Origin: Euphorbia lathyris
Lineage: Eukaryota > Streptophyta > Magnoliopsida > Malpighiales > Euphorbiaceae
Direction: 5' to 3'
Length of the DNA: 64,000 nucleotides
Assembly: GCF_963576675.1 (NCBI RefSeq)
Contig: NC_088915.1
Coordinates: 36,857,501-36,921,500 of the forward strand
In this document: positions 12,198-23,995 of the stretch, piece by piece
Position numbering within the stretch: the first letter of the stretch is position 1
Layout of the letters: the number at the start of each line of letters is the position of its first letter
Notes under the pieces: generated by a model
Database searches by the model: none
What the model was told of the DNA's origin: nothing
The model's input: only the letters and a program-made list of their open reading frames with translations
Program-made: the position numbers and the translations under genes

Positions 12198-12518
12198 TGT
12201 TGGTCCCTGGTAATTAGTTCCAAGGGGGGGTTAGGAACTAATATAACTTTTTCGCGTTTTAATTAAGCTGACTGGAAGTTATTTTGAGAGTTTATTAACT
12301 CAGCTTTTGGTCAGCTTGGTGAGATATGTTTCAAGACAGCTTTAGTCAGATGTTGACTAAAGTTGTTTTCTTGTGAGTTGAGAGTTGACACTCTTGGAGG
12401 TCAGCTTCTAACTCAGCACCACTTATTTACTCAAGGTCATCTTAGGCAATTTATATGCTGAGTAAATATAGCAAACAACACATGCAATATAAGAGAGAGT
12501 TCAGAGATTACTCAGTAT
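12198..12518 (-). repeat. 5' LTR of element A, piece 1 of 3
   Basis: Matches 1786-2106 of the other LTR and is interrupted by element B. The last five bases (AGTAT, 12514-12518) are the target duplicated by B. It contains the U5 hairpin at 12213-12242. Confidence 0.95.
12213..12242 (-). other. U5 hairpin with poly-C loop, element A 5' LTR
   Basis: Same ATTAGTTCC/GGAACTAAT stem and seven-base G run as in the other LTR of A. Confidence 0.75.
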
Positions 12519-13852
12519 TGTTGGTCCCTTGTTTAGTTGCAAGTATAGTTCCAAGGGGGGGTTAGGAACTATTTAAACTTTTTGCAATTTAGGCAGACTT
12601 CTTTTTCTAAAGAAAAAGATTTGAACAACGGCGCTGAGTAAACAATAAGATACTGGCTTAGTCAACAGGTGACTAGGTCAGTTTCTTAGTTTGAGTTAGG
12701 AAATAGCACTTAGAGTCTATTCCTGAGCTCAGACGTTCAACGTGCACAACTCAACTTGACCTCTTTACTTGGTCAGTTTTGATTATTTAAAGCAAGCAAT
12801 ATAAATAAGGAGTTAAGGTAAGAAATACTTCACTCAGCAGATTTATCCAGGTTCGGCTTCTTCTAAGCCTACGTCCTGTCCCCGGAACACATTCCGAGAT
12901 TTCAAATACTCTACTGAGCTCTTTAAAGGTAGAGCCTCAAACCTTTTACAATATCAGCAATTGAGTATGACAAGAGTACCTTCCTCTATACTTCTACTCA
13001 ATCCTAATCTCTCCGCTGAGTACTTAAAACCGAGTACTCAGCCTCTCCTTTCTATCTCTAGAAATGATAAGTGTTTTGTCCTAATACAAAGATGTGCTAA
13101 GACACTTTAGACGATTTACAATCACTCTAGACTTTTACACAGATATGAGAAATGTAGTGTAAGAATTTTTGCTTTTGCTTCTTGCTTGCAGAACTTGTAG
13201 AGATTTGGTCAGCGTAATGGCTTGATCAAGTTCTGTGTAGAATGAAGCTTGTGATGGCACTATTTATAGAGACGTCTGGGCATTGGTCATTTCGAATTTC
13301 GAAATAACCGTTGGAGGGAAACGGCTATATGTCATTGTCATCCTGACTTGCTCAGAGCTCTCGGCCAATCACAATCGTGTATCTTCTGTCCTCGGTCAGC
13401 TCAGCAAATGGTCTCTCCTTTTATGGTAAGGTCAACTAGACAGCATACTGTGTCGTCTGAACTTTGCCAAAAGAGGAAACACTTTGTCTGGAAGTTTTCC
13501 TTCATCAGCTGCTGTTTTGTACGTTTGTCGAGACTACTCAGCAGCTTCATCTTGAAGTTGTTCCCGAAGGTCTTCTAGATCCTTCCGTTTGCTGAGTTGC
13601 GTTTTGTTCAAAACGGCAACGTCTTGACATACGCGGACCAAGTGTACTGAGTTGTTTGACTTGGGCCTTGGCTTTCATATTGGGCTTGGGCCTTTTTATC
13701 CTTATATCTTATAACAGTTTTAACTCAACATTGAACAAACACATTAGTAGAATAAATCAAAGCATTTAAACTTAGTGTGTTTAGAATATGTATTTTAAGT
13801 TATACTTAAACAATTTTGTCAAATCAAAATTATGTGGAAAGGTGTTTCAACT
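12519..13852 (-). repeat. 3' LTR of element B
   Basis: 1334 bp, beginning TGTTGGTCCC. The final A of the expected ...CAACA has become T at 13852. TATA box at 13261-13268 (TATAAATA on the coding strand). U5 hairpin at 12545-12572. The 76-codon open frame at 13348 occurs in both LTR copies and is not a gene. Confidence 0.95.
12545..12572 (-). other. U5 hairpin with poly-C loop, element B 3' LTR
   Basis: ATAGTTCC pairs with GGAACTAT around a run of seven G. Compared with A and D, the eighth pair from the loop is A-T instead of T-A, a compensatory change. Confidence 0.72.
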
Positions 13853-14431
13853 AACTCCCCCATTTTGATGTTGGCAAAACTATTCAGCAAGGAACTCAGT
13901 ATGAGCTCCCCCATGATAGTTGACCTAGTATAATTTAGCAAACTCCCCCGCAAGGGTTGAGCTACTGACTTAGTTTTACTTAAGACATTTAAGGATTTAA
14001 ATGAGTAAGTCTAAGGTCAGTTTTCAGATATAGGTCAACTATTTCAACATATTCTATTTACTCAGTATAAAGCGGAAGGTTTAGTCATATAGAGTGTGCT
14101 GAGTAATTTGTTGTTCAATGAGTTCTTATCAGAATATTTCATAAGTGTATAGGTTCATGTCAAACATGTTGTCAGCATATCATTTAGTCAATAAATATTA
14201 TAAGTGTTAAACAAAGCTGATATAAATGAAGATACATAATAACTCAGTACTTATTAGCATATATCATAACTCAGTATTTGAATAAGAAAAGTAAGTATGA
14301 TATATAAGTTGAAATGATATATAAGTTGAAAGAAGTCAGCAGTTACACAGTAAAAGAAATAAACATAGCACATAGATTACAAATGTTAAGACCTAGCCTA
14401 TCTATTTCTTTTTCTTGCCCTGTGACTGACT
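13853..14431 (-). other. Purine tract and 3' untranslated region of element B
   Basis: Starts with the purine tract (plus strand AACTCCCCCATTTT, 13853-13866). The remainder has no gene but many ACTCAGTAT-type motifs, as in the spacers of A, B and D. Confidence 0.75.
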
Positions 14432-17229
14432 TCACTCGTACTGACGTTGCTCATGCCGAGCTCTAGCAGCTTGCGCTTTCTCCCCCGTTTTGTCAACTTC
14501 AGGGAGCTTAAACGCATCGGTTAAGACAGCGCGAGTCAGTTCTTGTGAAAGCTCTTTTAGTTTGTCAGCACTTTCATTGACGCCATCAAAAATGGCAACT
14601 CCATCAGCTGATACTTCGACTGGTATATGAAGATCAGCAGCACTGAGCATATTTACACTGAAGGCTTGAGCTTTGGCTTGCCAGATGAGAGCTTCAGAGA
14701 GGCCAGCAAAGACTTGGTGGAAGGTTTTCAAGAGAGCTGAGTCATAATGATGACGCTGGATATTATTATGACGGATGTGGTTGAAAGATTGCTGTGCGAG
14801 AGACAGCAACTCATTCTGCTTCAAAGCGTCAGTATCCATCTCTTGCTTGTTGAGGTTAAGTAGCCTGATGGCCTCACCGATTTGCTCGACTGAGCACTGA
14901 CTATAGGACACCATTTGCTCATTTGTCTTAAGTTGCTCAGTATGAAGCTGAGCAAAAAGCATCTTGAGTTCTGAAGAAGTGGCGTAGTCAGTGTTCACAG
15001 CAGACAACTTCTGAACTTGTTGATGGAGTGAGTTCAGTTGTTGAATTGTTGACAGCTGTATCTCTGCCAACTTGGCAAGTGAATCCTGCTTAGCTTGCTG
15101 GGCTTGGAGTGACAAGACTACATTCAGCAGATCCTTGAGTCCCTTGACTTCGTTGAGAAGTAGAGTGACCTGGAAGAGCTGAGTTGTCTCAAGAATTGAA
15201 GATCCAGCAGCAGGCGAAGCGGAGTGTTGAAGATCGTGGATGAGTGCTTGCACTGAGTCAATGAGCTTTTTGCCGGACTCAGTGGCATCCCGATGTACAT
15301 TAGTATGACCAGAAGAAGGTGGAGTGAAGGGAGTACCCTGGTCAGTGACTGCATGAGTTGGCTCAATCTGCACTTGAGTTGGAGGAATTATTGATTGATC
15401 AGCAGAGAGGTTGTTGATGGAAGACATAACCCGAACACTGTCTGTGCTGACAGCAGAAAGATGAGGAGTCAGCACCATGCTTGGGGAGACAGCATGAGCA
15501 GTGGTCGGTTCAACCTGATTAGTTGATGTGGTTGAAGTGTTATGGTCGGCATGTTCCTGTTGAGAAGAAACAGAGGCTTGTTTTTCCAACGGCGCGGAGG
15601 AAGTTGAAGTGGATTGCCGCTTGAAGAATGTCAATTTAACAGTAGAAGGATCCTTTGTTGTCTTGGAGAGGACAAGTTCAGGAATAGATGGTGATTGCAC
15701 AGGAGGCTCACTGACCATTTTCTCACTGGCCTTAACCAGCGTTCGCCTTCTACGCGGTGGAGTGGTATGATGAGCAGGTTCTTCTGAGTGAGTAGGAGAA
15801 GGTTCCTTATGCTCAGTATGGGTCTGGTCAGCTTGCTCAACTTGCTCAACTCCAGCAGTAACTCGGTGTCAGTTTGCACAGCTCCACACTCTAACCCAGT
15901 GTTAGTATTTTCAACCTCAATTTCACTGTCATACTCTTCAGACTCCTCAGAGTCATCCTGACCGCTGGCTTCAGCTTCTTCTTCAGCAGTGCTATCTCCA
16001 TCAAGTTCTTCCTCAACTTGGGAGATGAAGTGGTCATCTAACTGGACCTCAGTTTCCTTAGCATCAGTACCCTGGCATTGAGTGAAATGAGAATCACTTG
16101 GTACGATGAAATCAGTGGGTATGGCATGTAGAGGAGTCATAGATGAAGTCTTCTGCTTCTTCTGAGAGAGCTCAGCAGCTTCCTCAGTTCCAGGCACATC
16201 TTGCCTGGTTCTCTTTTCAGCTGACTTTCCAACTGACCTCTGCCTCTTTGCAGGAGACTCAACATTCGATGAAGGAGTCTCAGCAGACTTTCTCTTGCGA
16301 GAAGCTGGGGCCTTAGATCGTCGCCCTTTCTGAGGCACAGCAGTGGATTCCTCAGCTTGGTCAGTTTGACCAGCAGCAGCAACTTTTCCCTTCTTCAAGG
16401 GTTGTCCAAATTTAAGTGCCCTCAGCGAGGCAGCTGTGATCTCAGTTCCTCTGAAGGATTCCTCGCCTTTGAGATCAATCTTGTGGTCAAGAAGAATTCG
16501 AGTTATGAGTGACCCAAGTCACATCGTACCCGTGCTGCGTAGGAACCCAGCAACTAAGAAGACTGGCAGGTTGATGGGAGTGTACGTCAGCATGTGCCAT
16601 ATGAAGCACTGTTCAAAGTTGGTTGCTGATGTAGTGCAGTTGATCTTTGGGTAAATAAAATAGCTCAGCAGGTAGTGAGCCATCTTCTGGTGCTGTCCTA
16701 TTGAAGATGCTGAGATCTCTCCTGAGTGACCCTCAGGTTTGCAGAAGGTATGGACGTAGTTGGTTTTGTCCTGATCTCCTGACTTCCTCAGCCTTACTCC
16801 CTCAGTTTTGAGCTGGAGGAGATTTCCTATGTACAGAGGGTTGATGAAGATGGTTTTCCCTTTTACTTCAGTGCTTAGGTAGTCGGCGGAGTCACTGGCA
16901 ACCTTGTGGTTGTGGTAAAACTCCCTCACTAGGTCAGGATATGTCTCATCCCTGACCGAGAACAGCCCAGTCCATTCGTTTTTAGAAATCCATTCGGCAA
17001 ATGGTTGTTCGTTCTGTACAAAGTGCTCTGAAACCCATCTGGAGGGTTCTACCTTCCATTCAGATATATTGTCGAAGACCTTGGAGTAGGTCCTGATCTT
17101 AACAGTTTTCTCTTTGCCAGAAGTTTGGCCAGTTTTACCCTTGCTCGGTGTAGAAGGGTTTTGTGATGGTTCATCGGAGCTGGACTTTTGGTGGCCGGCA
17201 CCGGAGACTTTGAAAGATAACTTAGTCAT
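14432..17229 (-). pseudogene. Extra gene after pol of element B, broken
   Basis: Homologue of the extra gene of A, about 930 codons from MTKLSFKVSG (17229). The N-terminal region has the same landmarks (WISKNEWTGLF, LVREFY, FEQCFIWHMLTYTP). An acidic middle with Arg/Lys clusters follows (RKRKSAE and RRRRTLV). The C-terminal third is Gln-rich and probably coiled coil (LAKLAEIQLSTIQQLNSL). Damage: TGA at 16519-16521, where A has an Arg codon, and a frameshift near 15866 joining 16398-frame to 15718-frame. No signal peptide or membrane helix is visible. Conservation of both ends in diverged copies A and B, with a variable middle, suggests the protein was once under selection; its function is unknown. 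Confidence 0.8.
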
Positions 17230-17712
17230 TCTTCGGAGATGGAGGAATTAGAGTAATTTGAAAGAAAAGAAGTTCTAAGTGATTTCTTTGCCTTAAGAAT
17301 TGATTAAGCGTAAAGAGTAAAAGATGGGGAAATACCCATAATTTATAGACGAAATGAACGGTGTGGATCTTAATCGAATCCATGTGTCAGTTTTGCCTTG
17401 GGATCATGTACCGACAATGATCCTGGCATTTATGACACATTACGGCGAATACGTCATCCTAGGCTATACGCGTGCTTTGCATTTATGCAAACGGATTAAT
17501 CACTCAGTATTTAGAATGTCAAGCGTTTGATATTCTGAGTGGTCAGTGCATTATTTAAGGATGATTTTAAGTTCAAGTTCTAAACTAATTTACTCAGTGT
17601 GCAAGTTTACTCAGTATTTGATGTTTAGTCAGTTTCGATGAGTTACTCAGCAAACAATCAATCATTCAGCATAGTAATTCACTCAGCATTCATATTCATT
17701 TAGCACAAGAAT
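17230..17712 (-). other. Spacer between pol and extra gene, element B
   Basis: No gene. From about 17500 to 17705 it holds some eight ACTCAGYAT-type motifs. At 17450-17463 is TACGTCATCCTAGG, found identically in D at 46122-46135; its reverse complement contains TGACGTA, a bZIP-type site. The putative TATA box follows. Confidence 0.6.
17339..17347 (-). promoter_or_regulatory. Putative internal TATA box before the extra gene of element B
   Basis: TATAAATTA on the coding strand, 110 bp upstream of the ATG at 17229, followed by CTTTTACTCTTTACGC as in A. Confidence 0.5.
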
Positions 17713-20700
17713 TTACTGAAGAGGATTAAACATACCAATTGCTTCTCTTAGTATGCTGAACTGCTCACGGGCCAGTGGCTTCGTGAAGATATCTGCAAGC
17801 TGTTCGTCCGTTGGGACAAAGGTCAGCTTGATCTCACCCTTGAGTACATGATCTCTAATGAAGTGATGTCTGATGCTGACATGCTTCATTCTGCTGTGTT
17901 GAATTGGGTTCTTGGAAAGATCAATTGCACTTTTGTTGTCACATTTGACTTCAATTGTCTTCGTTTGAACACCATAGTCTTCAAGCTGTTGCTTAATCCA
18001 TAGGACTTGAGCAACACAATGACCAGCAGCAATGTACTCAGCTTCAGTGGTAGACAAGGCTACTGACGCCTGCTTTTTGCTGAACCAGGATACAAGACAG
18101 CTTCCTAAGAAGTGGCATCCTCCAGAGGTGCTTTTTCGTTCCAGCTTATCTTGTCCATAGTCAGCGTCAGTGTATCCAATGAGTGTAAAATCATGAGTAT
18201 TTGGATACCACAAACCTGCATTCACTGAGCTTTGCAAGTATCTAAGGATTCTTTTTACAGCAATGTAATGAGATTCCTTAGGGTTAGATTGATATCTAGC
18301 ACAGTAGCATACTGAAAACTGAATGTCCGGTCTACTGGCTGTTAAGTAAAGTAGAGAGCCTATCATACCTCGATATAATTTGCTGTCTACTGACTTACCA
18401 TTCTCGTCAGCGCAGAGGACAGTGTCAGTGCCCATAGGAGTGGATATTGGCTTGCAATTCTCCAAGTCATATTTCTTTAATATCTCCTTGGCATATTTGG
18501 CTTGACTGATGAAGATGCCATTCTTTCCTTGTTTAATTTGAAGACCGAGGAAGAAGTTGAGTTCTCCCATCATAGACATTTCAAACTCAGTCTGCATTTG
18601 TTTGCTAAACTCCTTGCACATTGATTCGTTAGTTGCACCAAATATTATATCATCAACATAAATTTGGGCCAGCAGGGTATCTTTACCCTTTTTCTTAATG
18701 AATAAGGTTGTATCAGCTTTACCCCTGACGTAATTTCTAGTCAGCAGGAAACTGGTCAGCCTCTCATACCAAGCACGTGGTGCTTGCTTGAGGCCGTACA
18801 GAGCCTTTTTGAGTTTGTAAACATGGTTTGGGAACTTAGGGTCCTCAAAACCTGGAGGTTGATTTACATAAACCTCCTCGTTTATAACTCCATTAAGAAA
18901 TGCACTTTTGACATCCATTTGGAATAATTTAAAATTCATGTAAGATGCATATGCACATAATATTCTAATTGCCTCTAGCCTTGCTACTGGGGCAAAGGTC
19001 TCACCGTAGTCTATACCTTCTTGCTGACTGTAGCCCTGAGCTACAAGCCTTGCTTTGTTCCTGACTACGTTTCCTTGTTCGTCCATCTTGTTCCTGAAGA
19101 CCCATCTTATTCTGATGGTCTTTTGACTCTTTGGATGAGGCACTAACTCCCATACATCATTTCTTCGAAATTGATCGAGCTCCTCTTGCATTGCGTTCAT
19201 CCAGAATTCATCGTACTCAGCTTCAGCGAAATTCTTCGGTTCTTGTACTGAGACGAAAGCAACATTGCTGAGGTACTTCCTGAGTTGATTCCTCGTCATC
19301 AGGGTATTCCCAGCAGAATCAAGGATTGCACTTTCGGAGTGCCCTCTTGGAATCCTTATTTCTTTGGGTAGATTTATGTCTTGTGTTGTTCCTGTTTCAA
19401 CAATCTCTGCAGAAGTAGATGGGTCAGTAAAAGTAATCTTAGGTTCACTCTTACTCTTGGTCAGCCTTTTCGTGAATGACTCAGTAGCTGGTTCTGGGTC
19501 AGCGATGGTTACTGAGTTTGGATCATCTTCGGTCAGCGGCTGGTATCTACCTGCAGGGTCAGTTTCATCGAACTCTACATGTATTGACTCTTCTAACACT
19601 TGAGTTCGCTTATTAAAAACTCTGTATGCTTTGCTGTTTGTTGAGTAGCCCAAAAAGATAGCCTCATCAGCTTTTGAATCAAACTTTGCTAAGCTATCTT
19701 TGGTATTTAAAATAAAACATCTACAGCCAAAGGCACGAAAGTATCCAATATTGGGCTTTCGTCCTTTCCAAAGTTCATAGGGGGTTTTCTTTAATATAGG
19801 TCTAACTAGAGCCCTATTAAGAATATAGCATGCTGTGTTAACAGCCTCTCCCCAAAAATACTTTGGAAGCCTATGCTCATCCAGCATTGTCCTGGCTATT
19901 TCAACCAGAGTTCTGTTCTTCCTTTCCACAACCCCATTTTGCTGAGGTGTTCTAGGAGCAGAAAAATTGTGGTCAATGCCGCTGGCTTCACAGAATTCAA
20001 CAAACTTTTGGTTTTTGAATTCTCCACCGTTATCACTACGGATATGAGCTAATTTTAGGTCTTTTTCATTTTCAATTTTTCTAACCAAATTTGAAAATGT
20101 CTCAAAGGTCTCATCCTTGCTGGTCAGCAAGATAACCCACGTATACCGAGAGAAGTCATCTACAATGACCAAGGAAAATCTTCTTCCACCCAGACTCAGC
20201 GGCTGGACTGGACCAAAGAGATCCAAGTGTAGCAACTCTAACGGACGTTTAGTTGAGACAATGTTTTTACTGTGAAAAGATTGTTTGGTTTGTTTTCCAG
20301 CTTGGCAAGCGTGGCATAATTGATCTTTTTGAAATTTAAGTTCGGGCAGTCCCTCAACCAATTGCTTTCTTGCTAGTTTGGCCAGGAGGTCCATGCTTAC
20401 ATGACCAAGTCTCATGTGCCATAGCCAGGAATTTTCTTCCTTTGTTACTAAGCACACAGTTTTTGAAAACTTTTTCTCTAAGTCTAGCATAAAGACATTA
20501 TCTATCCGAGGGGCAGTTAAAATTAACTCATTTGTTTTACCCTCGTATATTTTACATCCAGTAGCATCAAATATAACTTTTCTCCCATTGTCACATAGCT
20601 GAGCTACGCTGAGTAAGTTATATTTGAGTCCGCTGACTAGGGAGACAGATTCAATAGTAGGATTACCTCCGATGGTTCCTGAGCCTACTATCTTACCCTT

Positions 20701-20844
20701 TTTGTTGTCTCCAAAACTTACGCTCCCTCCTCGTTTACGTTCAAACGTGATGAACTGAGTTTCATCACCCGTCATATGCCTTGAGCATGCGCTGTCAATA
20801 TACCACATCTTTGACTTCTCGGCACATCTCAGGCTTACCTGCAT
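17713..20844 (-). CDS. Copia pol of element B, intact 1043 codons
   Basis: The enzyme polyprotein needed to copy and integrate the element. From MQVSLRC: protease with DSA (Asp17) in [14 protein letters not shown]; zinc-binding residues H143, H147, C177, C180; integrase catalytic D208, D271 and E307, the last two 35 residues apart as in DD35E; reverse transcriptase with [10 protein letters not shown] (641-651) and YVDD at 729-732; RNase H with D893, E934 and D969; end motif ADIFTKPL near 1017-1024. All catalytic residues are present. The protease has DSA where many families have DSG, and A and D share this Ala. The chosen ATG lies just after the gag stop and in a different frame from gag, so expression would need frameshifting or re-initiation. 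Confidence 0.95.
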   Translation of the reverse strand: MQVSLRCAEKSKMWYIDSACSRHMTGDETQFITFERKRGGSVSFGDNKKGKIVGSGTIGGNPTIESVSLVSGLKYNLLSVAQLCDNGRKVIFDATGCKIYEGKTNELILTAPRIDNVFMLDLEKKFSKTVCLVTKEENSWLWHMRLGHVSMDLLAKLARKQLVEGLPELKFQKDQLCHACQAGKQTKQSFHSKNIVSTKRPLELLHLDLFGPVQPLSLGGRRFSLVIVDDFSRYTWVILLTSKDETFETFSNLVRKIENEKDLKLAHIRSDNGGEFKNQKFVEFCEASGIDHNFSAPRTPQQNGVVERKNRTLVEIARTMLDEHRLPKYFWGEAVNTACYILNRALVRPILKKTPYELWKGRKPNIGYFRAFGCRCFILNTKDSLAKFDSKADEAIFLGYSTNSKAYRVFNKRTQVLEESIHVEFDETDPAGRYQPLTEDDPNSVTIADPEPATESFTKRLTKSKSEPKITFTDPSTSAEIVETGTTQDINLPKEIRIPRGHSESAILDSAGNTLMTRNQLRKYLSNVAFVSVQEPKNFAEAEYDEFWMNAMQEELDQFRRNDVWELVPHPKSQKTIRIRWVFRNKMDEQGNVVRNKARLVAQGYSQQEGIDYGETFAPVARLEAIRILCAYASYMNFKLFQMDVKSAFLNGVINEEVYVNQPPGFEDPKFPNHVYKLKKALYGLKQAPRAWYERLTSFLLTRNYVRGKADTTLFIKKKGKDTLLAQIYVDDIIFGATNESMCKEFSKQMQTEFEMSMMGELNFFLGLQIKQGKNGIFISQAKYAKEILKKYDLENCKPISTPMGTDTVLCADENGKSVDSKLYRGMIGSLLYLTASRPDIQFSVCYCARYQSNPKESHYIAVKRILRYLQSSVNAGLWYPNTHDFTLIGYTDADYGQDKLERKSTSGGCHFLGSCLVSWFSKKQASVALSTTEAEYIAAGHCVAQVLWIKQQLEDYGVQTKTIEVKCDNKSAIDLSKNPIQHSRMKHVSIRHHFIRDHVLKGEIKLTFVPTDEQLADIFTKPLAREQFSILREAIGMFNPLQ

Positions 20845-20849
20845 TGTAA

Positions 20850-22589
20850 CTAGTTACTTTTAGGTACCCAATTCTTTTTGGGTCCTGACTTGTTAGGTGC
20901 AACAGGTATAGCATCATACTTTATTTTATGGCGGCATACATAGACAGTATGGCCATTCTTTCCACAGAAGTCACAACTGACCTTCTGTTTAGGATTTTTT
21001 ACTGACTTGTCAGCACCCCAGTGCTGAGCGTGCCAGCACACCTTAGTGGTGTGTCCTAACTTCCCACAAAAGTCACACTGGACTTTTCGCTGGGGATTCC
21101 ATCTCTACCGAGTACCTTGGTACTGAGTTCTCAGAGGAATGTTATTTTTATTTGGAACCTTTAGTTGGTTCTGGATGGTTGTGACGTCCTTCCTCAGTTT
21201 CTTTGAAACTGTTTGGACTTCAGAGACATACTCATGCATGATCTTCATGTTATCATGCAGAGTCGAATTGTTCTGAAGAAGGTATCTGAGGTCACTCAGT
21301 TTGACCTCTTCCACTTCGTCACAGTGCCTGCTGAGTGCTCTAACTTTCTTATTACACTTCTTGACAAGTGTATAGAGATCACTCAGGGCATTAACCATAT
21401 CGTTTCTGAGCTGGGGAAGAGAAATTACCTCATTTGATTGTTCCTCATCATCTGATGCGATGGATGGGTCAGCATGCTCAGAGACGCATGGCTCAGCAAG
21501 TTCGTCAGCCATGAAGCATATCTTCGCTGACTCGGTGGCCTTAGTTTCTGTGGATGAAGACTCATCGTTATCGCTCCAAGTAGCCACCATTGCTTTCTTC
21601 CCACTTTTCTTGTCTTTCCTCAGTGTGGGGCAGTTTGACTTAATGTGGCCAGTTTGATGGCACTCAAAGCATGTAATGGGCTTTGAGCTGTCCTTTCTGT
21701 ATTTACTGTCACTTGAGTCAGCCTTATACTTATCAAACTTTCTGTAAGGCTTTTTAGAGTATTTGTCACTCTTCTTGAATAGCCTTTTCATCTTCCTTGT
21801 GAACATAGCCATCTCCTCATCATCAGTTGAACTCCCGTCAATGGAGTCAGCTTTCATGACAAGTGACTTCTGCTTCTTGTCTTCAGATTTTTCCTTCACC
21901 TCAAAGTTTTTCATGGATATCTCATGGGTCAGTAATGAACCGATGAGTTCGTCATATTTGTAGGTGGTTAAATCCTGAGCTTCCTCAACTGCTGTCTTCT
22001 TTGCTTGCCAGTCTTTAGGAAGACTCCTGAGTATCTTTTTTACTTGTTCTTCCTCAGTGAAGATTTTCCCAAGTCTCTTGAGCTCATTAATGATGTTGGT
22101 GAACCTTGCGTTCATGTCTGAAATGCCCTCATCATTGTTCATCTCGAACAGCTCGTACAGTCTCATCTGCTGATTCACCTTGGATTCTTTTACTTTGTTT
22201 GTTCCCTCGTAGGTGACTTCCAGCTTTTTCCAGATCTCTTGCACCGACTCACAACCTGAGATTTTGTTATATTCTGCAGCATCAAGCGCATAGTGAAGCA
22301 TATTGATAGCCGAAGCATGGTTTTGAAGCTTCTTAAGATCATCCTCTGTCCATTTGGCCTCAGCTTTTATAACTGTTTGGCCAGCCACAACCTCGACAGG
22401 TACAAACGGGCCTTGGACTATAGATAGCCAGGCACTCATGTTTGTAGCCTGAATGAAGTTCTTCATCCTATTCTTCCAGAAGGTATAGTTTGACTCGAAG
22501 AATAGGGGAGGCCTAGTAATGGACAGCCCCTCAGGCAGTATTTGAGTTGTTTGGTTTCCAGGGAGAAACCGAGTGCTGTTTTCGCCCAT
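20850..22589 (-). pseudogene. Copia gag of element B with an internal amber stop
   Basis: Gag starting at MGENSTRFLPGN (22589); the open frame continues upstream into the LTR but the homologous start in A and D supports this ATG. Gag core (FWKNRMKNFIQAT), CCHC knuckle (CFECHQTGHIKSNC), coiled coil and two further knuckles (CDFCGKLGH, CDFCGKNGH). TAG at 21105-21107 lies exactly where the second of the four knuckles of A and D is missing, so a small deletion and a stop coincide. The frame ends at TAG 20850-20852, six bases before the pol start but out of phase with it. Confidence 0.88.
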
Positions 22590-22638
22590 GGTAGGGATCA
22601 GCTCAAGGTTGTTAGTCCTTTTAAAGTGAGCTTTTAGA

Positions 22639-22650
22639 GCTCTGATACCA
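22639..22650 (-). other. Primer binding site of element B (initiator tRNA-Met)
   Basis: TGGTATCAGAGC on the coding strand, two bases from the LTR edge at 22653. Confidence 0.92.
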
Positions 22651-22678
22651 CTTGTTGGTCCCTTGTTTAGTTGCAAGT

Positions 22679-22710
22679 ATAGTTCCAAGGGGGGGGGGGT
22701 TAGGAACTAT
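22679..22710 (-). other. U5 hairpin with poly-C loop, element B 5' LTR
   Basis: Same ATAGTTCC/GGAACTAT stem as the other B LTR, with a longer G run in the loop. Confidence 0.72.
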
Positions 22711-23398
22711 TTAAACTTTTTGCAATTTAGGCAGACTTCTTTTTCTAAAGAAAAAGATTTGAACAGCGGCGCTGAGTAAACAATAAGATACTGGCTTAGT
22801 CAACAGGTGACTAGGTCAGTTTCTTAGTTTGAGTTAGGAAATAGCACTTAGAGTCTATTCCTGAGCTCAGACGTTCAACGTGCACAACTCAACTTGACCT
22901 CTTTACTTGGTCAGTTTTGATTATTTAAAGCAAGCAATATAAATAAGGAGTTAAGGTAAGAAATACTTCACTCAGCAGATTTATCCAGGTTCGGCTTCTT
23001 CTAAGCCTACGTCCTGTCCCCGGAACACGTTCCGAGATTTCAAATACTCTACTGAGCTCTTTAAAGGTAGAGCCTCAAACCTTTTACAATATCAGCAATT
23101 GAGTATGACAAGAGTACCTTCCTCTATACTTCTACTCAATCCTAATCTCTCCGCTGAGTACTTAAAACCGAGTACTCAGCCTCTCCTTTCTATCTCTAGA
23201 AATGATAAGTGTTTTGTCCTAATACAAAGATGTGCTAAGACACTTTAGACGATTTACAATCACTCTAGACTTTTACACAGATATGAGAAATGTAGTGTAA
23301 GAATTTTTGCTTTTGCTTCTTGCTTGCAGAACTTGTAGAGATTTGGTCAGCGTAATGGCTTGATCAAGTTCTGTGTAGAATGAAGCTTGTGATGGCAC

Positions 23399-23406
23399 TA
23401 TTTATA
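23399..23406 (-). promoter_or_regulatory. TATA box of the 5' LTR of element B
   Basis: TATAAATA on the coding strand in the middle of the LTR, the expected core promoter for the genomic transcript of B. Confidence 0.65.
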
Positions 23407-23990
23407 GAGACGTCTGGGCATTGGTCATTTCGAATTTCGAAATAACCGTTGGAGGGAAACGGCTATATGTCGTTGTCATCCTGACTTGCTCAGAGCTCTC
23501 GGCCAATCACAATCGTGTATCTTCTGTCCTCGGTCAGCTCAGCAAATGGTCTCTCCTTTTATGGTAAGGTCAACTGGACAGCATACTGTGTCGTCTGAAC
23601 TTTGCCAAAAGAGGAAACACTTTGTCTGGAAGTTTTCCTTCGTCAGCTGCTGTCTTGTACGTTTGTCGAGACTACTCAGCAGCTTCATCTTGAAGTTGTT
23701 CCCGAAGGTCTTCTAAATCCTTCCGTTTGCTGAGTTGCGTTTTGTTCAAAACGGCAACGTCTTGACATACGCGGGCCGAGTGTACTGAGTTGTTTGACTT
23801 GGGCCTTGGCTGCCATATTGGGCTTGGGCCTTTTTATCCTTATATCTTATAACAGTTTTAACTCAACATTGAACAAACACATTAGTAGAATAAATCAAAG
23901 CATTTAAACTTAGTGTGTTTAGAATATGTATTTTAAGTTATACTTAAACAATTTTGTCAAATCAAAATTATGTGGAAAGGTGTTTCAACA

Positions 23991-23995
23991 AGTAT
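23991..23995. repeat. Target-site duplication of element B, right copy (AGTAT)
   Basis: Identical to 12514-12518. The LTR of A resumes here. Confidence 0.95.

Larger units (their letters stand above)
12519..23990 (-). mobile_element. Copia element B (SIRE-like), youngest insertion
   Basis: A complete LTR retrotransposon inserted in the 5' LTR of A, flanked by AGTAT (12514-12518 and 23991-23995). Same plan as A: 5' LTR 22653-23990, primer site, gag, intact pol, spacer with TATA box, extra gene, purine tract, 3' LTR 12519-13852. By eye the LTRs differ at about ten substitutions plus the length of a G run, under 1 percent, less than the LTR pair of A that contains it, as nesting demands. Gag and the extra gene each carry breaks, so B is probably not autonomous. 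Confidence 0.95.
22653..23990 (-). repeat. 5' LTR of element B
   Basis: 1338 bp, nearly identical to 12519-13852. It differs by about ten substitutions and by three or four extra G in the U5 hairpin loop. It ends in canonical CAACA. Confidence 0.95.

Noticed and set aside
13348..13578. 76-codon frame, repeated at 23486-23716
   Set aside because: Same reason: LTR of B.
22590..22688. Upstream extension of the B gag frame into the LTR
   Set aside because: A and D gag start at the homologous MGEN/MAEN; the extension covers the primer site and U5.
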